The notes under the pieces: model-generated
The model's database searches: none
Seen by the model: only the letters and a program-made list of their open reading frames with translations
What the model was told of the DNA's origin: nothing
Source: Hydractinia symbiolongicarpus
Taxonomy: Eukaryota; Cnidaria; Hydrozoa; Anthoathecata; Hydractiniidae
Assembly (NCBI RefSeq): GCF_029227915.1
Contig: NC_079888.1
Span: 24,284,001-24,348,000, forward strand
Reading direction: 5' to 3'
DNA: 64,000 nt
Part shown: piece by piece, positions 52,201-62,705 of the stretch
How positions within the stretch are numbered: position 1 is the first letter of the stretch
How the letters are laid out: each line of letters begins with the position of its first letter
Position numbers and translations under genes: made by a program

Positions 52201-55200
52201 AAACGCATGAGACTTGTAGTTTTCAAAAATGTTTTCATTTTTGATGAGATGCTGAATAAAAGAAGTTTAATCGCCGGCAAACGAAAGCCCCCGATTTCCC
52301 GTAAATCCCGGCTTGGCCCGTATAGTCAAAAGTATACAAAGAAAGTACCCTGTGAGTAAACTCATTTCCAGAACGATTTTTTAAATTATTTTTTCACCAC
52401 TAAAACGCATAAGACTTGTAGTTTTTAAAAATGTTTTCATTTTTGATGAGACGCTGATTAAAAGAAGTTTAATCGCCGGCAAACGAAAACCCGCGATTTC
52501 CTGTAAATCCCGGCTTGGCCCGTATAGTCAAAAGTAAACAAAGAAAGTACCCAGGGAGTAAACTCATTTCGCGAACGATTTTTTAAATTATTTTTTCACC
52601 ACTAAAACGCATGAGACTTGTAGTTTTCAAAAATGTTTTCATTTTTGATGAGACGCTGAATAAAAGAAGTTTAATCGCCGGCAAACGAAAACCCGCGATT
52701 TCCCGTAAATCCCGGCCTGGCCCGTATAGTCAAAAGTATACAAAGAAAGTACCCAGGGAGTAAACTCAATTCCCGAACGATTTTTTAAATTATTTTTTCA
52801 CCACTAAAACGCATGAGACTTGTAGTTTTCAAAAATGTTTTCATTTTTGATGAGACGCTAAATAAAAGCAGTTTAATCGCCGGCAAACGAAAATCCGCGA
52901 TTTCCCGTAAATCCCGGACTCGGCCCGTATAGTCAAAAGTATACAAAGAAAGTACCCAGGGAGTAAACTCATTTCCCGAACGATTTTTTAAATTATTTTT
53001 TCACCACTAAAACGCTTGAGACTTGTAGTTTTCAAAAATGTTTTCATTTTTGATGAGACGCTTAATGAAAGAGGTTTAATCGCCGGAAAACGAAAACCCG
53101 CGATTTCCCGTAAATCCCGGGCTTGGCCCGTATAGTCGAATATATACAAAGAAAGTACCCTGTGAGTAAACTCATTTCCAGAACGATTTTTTAAATTATT
53201 TTTTCACCACTAAAACGCATAAGACTTGTAGGTTTTAAAAATGTTTTCATTTTTGATGAGACGCTGAATAAAAGAAGTTTTATCGCCGGCAAACGAAAAC
53301 CCGCGATTTCCCGTAAATCCCGGCTTGGCCCGTATAGTCAAAAGTATACAAAGAAAGTACCCAGGGAGTAAACTCATTTCCAGAACGATTTTTTAAATTA
53401 TTTTTTCACCACTAAAACGCATGAGACTTGTAGTTTTCAAAAATGTTTTCATTTTTGATGAGATGCTGAATAAAAGAAGTTTAATCGCCGGCAAACGAAA
53501 GCCCCCGATTTCCCGTAAATCCCGGGCTTGGCACGTATAGTCGAATGTATACAAAGAAAGTACCCAGGGAGTAAACTCATTTCCCGAACGATTTTTTAAA
53601 TTTTTTTTTCACCACTAAAACGCATGAGACTTGTAGTTTTCAAAAATGTTTTCATTTTTGATGAGACGCTGAATAAAAGAAGTTTAATCGCCGGTAAACG
53701 AAAACCCGTGATTTCCCGTAAATCCCGGCTTGGCCGGTATAGTCAAAAGTATACAAAGAAAGTACCCAGGGAGTAAACTCATTTCCCGAAGGATTTTTTA
53801 AATTATATTTTCACCACTAAAACGCATGAGACTTGTAGTTTTCAAAAATGTTTTCATTTTTGATGAGACGCTGAATAAAAGAAGTTTAATCGCCGGCAAA
53901 CGAAAACCCGCGATTTCCCGTAAATCCCGGCTTGGCCCGTATAGTCAAAAGTATACAAAGAAAGTACCCAGGGAGTAAACTCATTTCCCTAACGATTTTT
54001 TAAATTATTTTTTCACCACTAAAGCGCATGAGACTTGTAGTTTTCAAAAATGTTTTCATTTTTGATGAGACGCTGAATAAAAGCAGTTTAATCGCCGGCA
54101 GACGAAAATCCGCGATATCCCGTAAATCCCGGACTCGGCCCGTAAAGTCAAAAGTATACAAAGAAAGTACCCAGGGAGTAAACTCATTTCCCGAACGATT
54201 TTTTAAATTATTTTTTCACCACTAAAACGCAGGAGACTTGTAGTTGTCAAAAATGTTTTCACTTTTGATGAGACGCTTAATGAAAGAGGATTAATCGCCG
54301 GCAAACGAAATCCAGCGTTTTCCCGTAAATCCGGGGCTTGGCCCGTATAGTCGAATGTATACAAAGAAAGTACCCAGGGAGTAAACTCATTTCCCGAACG
54401 ATTTTTTAAATTTTTTTTTCACCACTAAAACGCATGAGACTTGTAGTTTTCAAAAATGTTTTCATTTTTGATGAGACGCATAATGAAAGAGGTTTAATCG
54501 CCGGAAAACGAAAACCCGCGATTTCCCGTAAATCCCGGGCTTGGCCCGTATAGTCGAATGTATACAAAGAAAGTACCATGTGAGTAAACTCATTTACAGA
54601 ACGATTTTTTAAATTATTTTTTCACCACTAAAACGCATAAGACTTGTAGTTTTCAAAAATGTTTTCATTTTTAATGAGACGCTGAATAAAAGAAGTTTAA
54701 TCGCCGGCAAACGAAAACCCGCGATTTCCCGTAAATCCCGGCTTGGCCCGTATAGTCAAAAGTATACAAAGAAAGTACCCAGGGAGTAAACTCATTTCCA
54801 GAACGATTTTTTAAATTATTTTTTCACCACTAAAACGCATGAGACTTGTAGTTTTCAAGAATGTTTTCATTTTTGATGAGATGCTGAATAAAAGAAGTTT
54901 AATCGCCGGCAAACGAAAACCCGCGATTTCCCGTAAATCCCGGGCTTGGCACGTATAGTCGAATGTATACAAAGAAAGTACCCAGGGAGTAAACTCATTT
55001 CCCGAACGATTTTTTAAATTATTTTTTCACCACTAAAACGCATGAGACTTGTAGTTGTCAAAAATGTTTTCACTTTTGATGAGACGCTTAATGAAAGAGG
55101 ATTAATCGCCGGCAAACGAAATCCGGCGTTTTCCCGTAAATCCGGGGCTTGGCCCGTATAGTCGAATGTATACAAAGAAAGTACCCAGGAAGTAAACTCA

Positions 55201-55288
55201 TTTCCCGAACGATTTTTTAAATTTTTTTTTCACCACTAAAACGCATGAGACTTGTAGTTTTCAAAAATGTTTTCATTTTTGATGAGAC
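49213..55288 (+). repeat. Super-repeat unit 2 (~30 monomers, 6076 bp)
   Basis: A tandem copy of unit 1. The offset is 5873 to about 51.55 kb, falls to 5671 (one monomer with cctggcccg missing near 51.6 kb), rises to 6885 within an internal duplication of 5-6 monomers (about 51.5-52.4 and 52.5-53.5 kb; cgctaaata at 51642 and 52856), and settles at 6076 (cgcaggagac at 48152/54228; ggcagacgaaaatccgcgat near 48021/54097). Internal expansion and loss thus occurred after the large duplication. Confidence 0.9.
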
Positions 55289-58260
55289 GCATAATGAAAG
55301 AGGTTTAATCGCCGGAAAACGAAAACCCGCGATTTCCCGTAAATCCCGGGCTTGGCCCGTATAGTCGAATGTATACAAAGAAAGTACCATGTGAGTAAAC
55401 TCATTTCCAGAACGATTTTTTAAATTATTTTTTCACCACTAAAACGCATGAGACTTGTAGTTTTCAAAAATGTTTTCATTTTTGATGAGACGCTGAATAA
55501 AAGCAGTTTAATCGCCGGCAGACGAAAATCCGCGATATCCTGTAAATCCCGGACTCGGCCCGTATAGTCAAAAGTATACAAAGAAAGTACCCAGGGAGTA
55601 AACTCATTTCCCGAACGATTTTTTAAATTATTTTTTCACCACTAAAACGCATGAGACTTGTAGTTGTCAAAAATGTTTTTACTTTTGATGAGACGCTTAA
55701 TGAAAGAGGATTAATCGCCGGCAAACGAAATCCGGCGTTTTCCCGTAAATCCGGGGCTTGGCCCGTATAGTCGAATGTATACAAAGAAAGTACCCAGGGA
55801 GTAAACTCATTTCCCGAACGATTTTTTAAATTTGTTTTTCACCACTAAAACGCATGAGACTTGTAGTTTTCAAAAATGTTTTCATTTTTGATGAGACGCA
55901 TAATGAAAGAGGTTTAATCGCCGGAAAACGAAAACCCGCGATTTCCCGTAAATCCCGGGCTTGGCCCGTATAGTCGAATGTATACAAAGAAAGTACCATG
56001 TGAGTAAACTCATTTCCAGAACGATTTTTTAAATTATTTTTTCACCACTAAAACGCATAAGACTTGTAGGTTTTAAAAATGTTTTCATTTTTAATGAGAC
56101 GCTGAATAAAAGAAGTTTAATCGCCGGCAAACGAAAACCCGCGATTTCCCGTAAATCCCGGCTTGGCCCGTATAGTCAAAAGTATACAAAGAAAGTACCC
56201 AGGGAGTAAACTCATTTCCCGAACGATTTTTTAAATTATATTTTCACCACTAAAACGCATGAGACTTGTAGTTTTCAAAAATGTTTTCATTTTTGATGAG
56301 ACGCTGAATAAAAGAAGTTTAATCGCCGGCAAACGAAAATCCGCGATTTCCCGTAAATCCCGGACTCGGCCCGTATAGTCAAAAGTATACAAAGAAAGTA
56401 CCCAGGGAGTAAACTCATTTCATGAACGATTTTTTAAATTATTTTTTCACCACTAAGACGCATGAGACTTGTAGTTGTCAAAAATGTTTTCATTTTTGAT
56501 GAGACGCTTAATGAAAGAGGTTTAATCGCCGGCAAACGAAATCCCGCGTTTTCCCGTAAATCCGAGGCTTGGCCCGTATAGTCGAATGTATACAAAGAAA
56601 GTACCCAGGGAGTAAACTCATTTCCCGAACGATTTTTTAAATTTTTTTTTCACCACTAAAACGCATGAGACTTGTAGTTTTCAAAAATGTTTTCATTTTT
56701 GATGAGACGCTTAATGAAAGAGGTTTAATCGCCGGAAAACGAAAACCCGCGATTTCCCGTAAATCCCGGGCTTGGCCCGTATAATCGAATGTATACAAAG
56801 AAAGTACCCTGTGAGTAAAGTCATTTCCAGAACGATTTTTTAAATTTTTTTTTCACCACTAAAACGCATGAGACTTGTAGTTTTCAAAAATGTTTTCATT
56901 TTTGATGAGACGCTGAATAAAAGAAGTTTAATCGCCGGCAAACGAAAACACGCGATTTCCCGTAAATCCCGGTTTGGCCGGTATAGTCAAAAGTATACAA
57001 AGAAAGTACCCAGGGAGTAAACTCATTTCCCGAAGGATTTTTTAAATTATTTTTTCACCACTAAAACGCATGAGACTTGTAGTTTTCAAAAATGTTTTCA
57101 TTTTTGATGAGACGCTGAATAAAACCAGTTTAATCGCCGGCAAACGAAAACCCGCGATTTCCCGTAAATCCCGGCTTGGCCCGTATAGTCAAAAGTATAC
57201 AAAGAAAGTACCCAGGGAGTAAACTCATTTCCCGAACGATTTTTTAAATTATTTTTCACCACTAAAACGCATGAGACTTGTAGTTTTCAAAAATGTTTTC
57301 ATTTTTGATGAGACGCATAATGAAAGAGGATTAATCGCCGGCAAACGAAATCCGGCGTTTTCCCTTAAATCCGGGGCTTGGCCCGTATAGTCGAATGTAT
57401 ACAAAGAAAGTACCCAGGGAGTAAACTCATTTCCCGAACGATTTTTTAAATTTTTTTTTCACCAATAAAACGCATGAGACTTGTAGTTTTCAAAAATGTT
57501 TTCATTTTTGATGAGACGCATAATGAAAGAGGTTTAATCGCCGGAAAACGAAAACCCGCGATTTCCCGTAAATCCCGGGCTTGGCCCGTATAGTCGAATG
57601 TATACAAAGAAAGTACCATGTGAGTAAACTCATTTCCAGAACGATTTTTTAAATTATTTTTTCACCACTAAAACGCATAAGACTTGTAGGTTTTAAAAAT
57701 GTTTTCATTTTTAATGAGACGCTGAATAAAAGAAGTTTAATCGCCGGCAAACGAAAACCCGCGATTTCCCGTAAATCCCGGCTTGGCCCGTATAGTCAAA
57801 AGTATACAAAGAAAGTACCCAGGGAGTAAACTCATTTCCCGAACGATTTTTTAAATTATATTTTCACCACTAAAACGCATGAGACTTGTAGTTTTCAAAA
57901 ATGTTTTCATTTTTGATGAGACGCTGAATAAAAGAAGTTTAATCGCCGGCAAACGAAAATCCGCGATTTCCCGTAAATCCCGGACTCGGCCCGTATAGTC
58001 AAAAGTATACAAAGAAAGTACCCAGGGAGTAAACTCATTTCATGAACGATTTTTTAAATTATTTTTTCACCACTAAAACGCATGAGACTTGTAGTTGTCA
58101 AAAATGTTTTCATTTTTGATGAGACGCTTAATGAAAGAGGTTTAATCGCCGGCAAACGAAATCCCGCGTTTTCCCGTAAATCCGAGGCTTGGCCCGTATA
58201 GTCGAATGTATACAAAGAAAGTACCCAGGGAGTAAACTCATTTCCCGAACGATTTTTTAA
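55288..58260 (+). repeat. 8-monomer HOR (1620 bp), two copies
   Basis: About 55700-56640 and 57320-58260. Markers: gcataatgaaagagg (55897/57517), catgaacgat (56421/58041) and ccgaggcttgg (about 56563/58183), all offset 1620. The gcataatg/accatgtgag monomer here derives from the end of super-repeat unit 2 (54477, then 55288). Confidence 0.85.
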
Positions 58261-59500
58261 ATTATTTTATCACCACTAAAACGCATGAGACTTGTAGTTG
58301 TCAAAAATGTTTTCATTTTTGAGGAGACGCTTAATGAAAGAGGTTTAATCGCCGGCAAACGAGATCCGGCGTATAGCCGTAAATCCGGGGCTTGGCCCGT
58401 ATAGTCGAATGTATACAAAGAAAGTACCCAGGGAGTAAACTCATTTCCCGAACGATTTTTTAAATTTTTTTTTCACCACTAAAACGCATGAGACTTGTAG
58501 TTTTCAAAAATGTTTTCATTTTTGATGAGACGCTGAATAAAAGAAGTTTAATCGCCGGCAAACGAAAACCCGCGATTTCCCGTAAATCCCGGGCTTGGCA
58601 CGTATAGTCGAATGTATACAAAGAAAGTACCCTGTGAGTAAAGTCATTTCCAGAACGATTTTTTATTTTTTTTTTTCACCACTAAAACGCATGAGACTTG
58701 TAGTTGTCAAAAATGTTTTCATTTTTGAGGAGACGCTTAATGAAAGAGGTTTAATCGCCGGCAAACGAGATCCGGCGTTTTCCCGTAAATCCGGGGCTTG
58801 GCCCGTATAGTCGAATGTATACAAAGAAAGTACCCAGGGAGTAAACTCATTTCTCGAACGATTTTTTAAATTATATTTTCACCACTAAAACGCATGAGAC
58901 TTGTAGTTTTCAAAAATGTTTTCATTTTTGATGAGACGCTGAATAAAAGAAGTTTAATCGCCGGCAAACGAAAACCCGCGATTTCCCGTAAATCCCGGGC
59001 TTGGCACGTATAGTCGAATGTATACAAAGAAAGTACCCTGTGAGTGAAGTCATTTCCAGAACGATTTTTTAAATTTTTTTTTCACCACTAAAACGCATGA
59101 GACTTGTAGTTTTCAAAAATGTTTTCATTTTTGATGAGACGCTGAATAAAAGAAGTTTAATCGCCGGCAAACGAAAACACGCGATTTCCCGTAAATCCCA
59201 GTTTGGCCGGTATTGTCAAAAGTATACAAAGAAAGTACCCAGGGAGTAAACTAATTTCCCGAAGAATTTTTTAAATTATTTTTTCACCACTAAAACGCAT
59301 GAGACTTGTAGTTTTCAAAAATGTTTTCATTTTTGATGAGACGCTGAATAAAAGAAGTTTAATCGCCGGCAAACGAAAACCCGCGATTTCCCGTAAATCC
59401 CGGCTTGGCCCGTATAGTCAAAAGTATACAAAGAAAGTACCCAGGGAGTAAACTCATTTCCCGAACGATTTTTTAAATTATTTTTTCACCACTAAAACGC
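56812..59500 (+). repeat. 11-monomer offset repeat (2229 bp)
   Basis: About 56812-57270 matches 59041-59500. Both have the aaagtcatttccag or gaagtcatttccag form followed by aacacgcg and gtttggccgg (56971 and 59200). The later copy has extra changes (tattgtcaaaag, actaatttcccgaagaatt). Confidence 0.75.
58371..58380 (+). repeat. Local block change gtatagccgt in one monomer
   Basis: Where related monomers read gttttcccgt (for example near 58777) this one reads gtatagccgt. Four clustered changes in 10 bases, introducing the GTATAG motif normally found about 35 bp downstream, look like a short template switch or microconversion rather than separate point mutations. A sequencing error is also possible. 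Confidence 0.6.
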
Positions 59501-60640
59501 ATGAGACTTGTAGTTTTGAAAAATGTTTTCATTTTTGATGAGACGCTGAATAAACGCAGTTTAATCGCCGGCAAACGAAAATCCGCGATTTCCCGTAAAT
59601 CCCGGACTCGGCCCGTATAGTCAAAAGTATACAAAGAAAGTACCCAGGGAGTAAACTCATTTCCCGAACGATTTTTTACATTATTTTATCACCACTAAAA
59701 CGCATGAGACTTGTAGTTGTCAAAAATGTTTTCATTTTTGAGGAGACTCTTAATGAAAGAGGTTTAATCGCCGGCAAACGAGATCCGGCGTTTTCCCGTA
59801 AATCCGGGGCTTGGCCCGTATAGTCGAATGTATACAAAGAAAGTACCCAGGGAGTAAACTCATTACCCGAACGATTTTTTAAATTTTTTTTCACCACTAA
59901 AACGCATGAGACTTGTAGTTTTCAAAAATGTTTTCATTTTTGATAAGACGCTTAATGAAAGAGGTTCAATCGCCGGAAAACGGAAACCCGCGATTTCCCG
60001 TAAATCCCGGGCTTGGCCCGTATAGTCGAATGTATACAAAGAAAGTACCCTGTGAGTAAACTCATTTCCAGAACGATTTTTTAAATTATTTTTTCACCAC
60101 TAAAACGCATAAGACTTGTAGGTTTTAAAAATGTTTTCATTTTTGATGAGACGCTGAATAAAAGAAGTTTAATCACCGGCAAACGAAAACCCGCGATTTC
60201 CCGTAAATCCCGGCTTGGCCCGTATAGTCAAAAGTATACAAAGAAAGTACCCAGGGAGTAAACTCATTTCCCGAACGATTTTTTAAATTATATTTTCACC
60301 ACTAAAACGCATGAGACTTGTAGTTTTCAAAAATGTTTTCATTTTTGATGAGACGCTGAATAAAAGAAGTTTAATCGCCGGCAAACGAAAACCCGCGATT
60401 TCCCGTAAATCCCGGGCTTGGCACGTATAGTCGAATGTATACAAAGAAAGTACCCTGTGAGTAAACCCATTTCCAGAACGATTTTTTAAATTATTTTTTC
60501 AACACTAAAGCCCATGAGACTTGTAGTTTTTAAAAATGTTTTCATTTTTGATGAGACGCTGAATAAAAGAAGTTTAATCGCCGGCAAACGAAAACCCGCG
60601 ATTTCCCGTAAATCCCGGCTTGGCCCGTATAGTCAAAAGT

Positions 60641-60672
60641 TAGTACCCAGGGAGAAGATAGTACCCAGGGAG
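60641..60672 (+). repeat. 14-bp microduplication TAGTACCCAGGGAG (first copy)
   Basis: The 14-mer occurs at 60641-60654 and 60659-60672 with spacer AAGA. It replaces the usual atacaaagaa stretch, including the GTATAC palindrome, giving a net gain of about 9 bp. Confidence 0.9.
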
Positions 60673-62673
60673 TAAACTCATTTCCCGAACGATTTTTTAA
60701 ATTTTTTTTTCACCAGTAAAACGCATGAGACTTGTAGTTTTCAAAAATGTTTTCATTTTTGATGAGACGCTGAATAAAAGCAGTTTAATCGCCGGCAAAA
60801 CAAAATCCGCGATTTCCCGTAAATCCCGGACTCGGCCCGTATAGTCAAAAGTATACAAAGAAAGTACCCAGGGAGTAAACTCATTTCCCGAACGATTTTT
60901 TAAATTACTTTTTCACCACTAAAACGCATGAGACTTGTAGTTTTCAAAAATGTTTTCATTTTTGATGAGACGCTTAATGAAAGAGGTTTAATCTCCGGAA
61001 AACGAAAACCCGCGATTTCCCGTAAATCCCGGGCTTGGCCCGTATAGTCGAATGTATACAAAGAAAGTACCCTGTGAGTAAACTCATTTCCAGAACGATT
61101 TTTTAAATTATTTTTTCACCACTAAAACGCATAAGACTTGTAGGTTTTAAAAATGTTTTCATTTTTGATGAGACGCTGAATAAAAGAAGTTTAATCGCCG
61201 GCAAACAAAAACCCGTGATTTCCCGTAAATCCCGGCTTGGCCCGTATAGTCAAAAGTATACAAAGAAAGTACCCAGGGAGTAAACTCATTTCCCGAACGA
61301 TTTTTTAAATTATTTTTTCACCACTAAAACGCATGAGACTTGTAGTTTTCAAAAATGTTTTCATTTTTGATGAGACGCTGAATAAAAGAAGTTTAATCGC
61401 CGGCAAACGAAAACCTGCGATTTCCCGTAAATCCCGGGCTTGGCACGTATAGTCCAATGTATACAAAGAAAGTACCCAGGGAGTAAACTCATTTCCCGAA
61501 CGATTTTTTAAATTTTTTTTCACCACTAAAACGCATGAGACTTGTAGTTTTCAAAAATGTTTTCATTTTTGATGAGACGCTGAATAAAAGAAGTTTAATC
61601 GCCGGCAAACGAAAACCCGCGATTTCCCGTAAATCATGGCTTGGCCGGTATAGTCAAAAGTATACAAAGAAAGTACCCAGGGAGTAAACTCATTTCCCGA
61701 AGGATTTTTTAAATTATTTTTTCACCACTAAAACGCATGAGACTTGTAGTTTTCAAAAATGCTTTCATTTTTGATGAGACGCTGAATAAAAGAAGTTTAA
61801 TCGCCGGCAAACGAAAACCCGCGATTTCCCGTAAATCCCGGCTTGGCCCGTATAGTCAAAAGTATACAAAGAAAGTACCCAGGGAGTAAACTTATTTTCC
61901 GAACGTTTTTTTAAATTATTTTTTCACCACTAAAACGCATGAGACTTGTAGTTTTTAAAAATGTTTTCATTTTTGATGAGACGCTGAATAAAAGCAGTTT
62001 AATCGCCGGCAAACGAAAATCCGCGATTTCCCGTACATCCCGGACTCGGCCCGTATAGTCAAAAGTATACAAAGAAAGTACCAAGGGAGTAAACTCATTT
62101 CCCGAACGATTTTTTAAATTATTTTTTCACCACTAAAACGCATAAGACTTGTAGGTTTTAAAAATGTTTTCATTTTTGATGAGACGCTGAATAAAAGAAG
62201 TTTAATCACCGGCAAACGAAAACCCGCGATTTCCAGTAAATCCCGGCTTGGCCCGTATAGTCAAAAGTATACAAAGAAAGTACCCAGGGAGTAAACTCAT
62301 TTCCCGAACGATTTTTTAAATTATATTTTCACCACTAAAACGCATGAGACTTGTAGTTTTCAAAAATGTTTTCATTTTTGATGAGACGCTGAATAAAAGA
62401 AGTTTAATCGCCGGCAAACGAAAACCCGCGATTTCCCGTAAATCCCGGGCTTGGCACGTATAGTCGAATGTATACAAAGAAAGTACCCTGTGAGTAAACC
62501 CATTTCCAGAACGATTTTTTAAATTATTTTTTCAACACTAAAGCCCATGAGACTTGTAGTTTTTAAAAATGTTTTCATTTTTGATGAGACGCTGAATAAA
62601 AGAAGTTTAATCGCCGGCAAACGAAAACCCGCGATTTCCCGTAAATCCCGGCTTGGCCCGTATAGTCAAAAGT

Positions 62674-62705
62674 TAGTACCCAGGGAGTAGATAGTACCCA
62701 GGGAG
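62674..62705 (+). repeat. 14-bp microduplication TAGTACCCAGGGAG (second copy)
   Basis: The 14-mer is at 62674-62687 and 62692-62705, spacer TAGA. Same event as the one 2033 bp upstream, carried along by the 10-monomer duplication; the spacers differ by one base. Confidence 0.9.
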
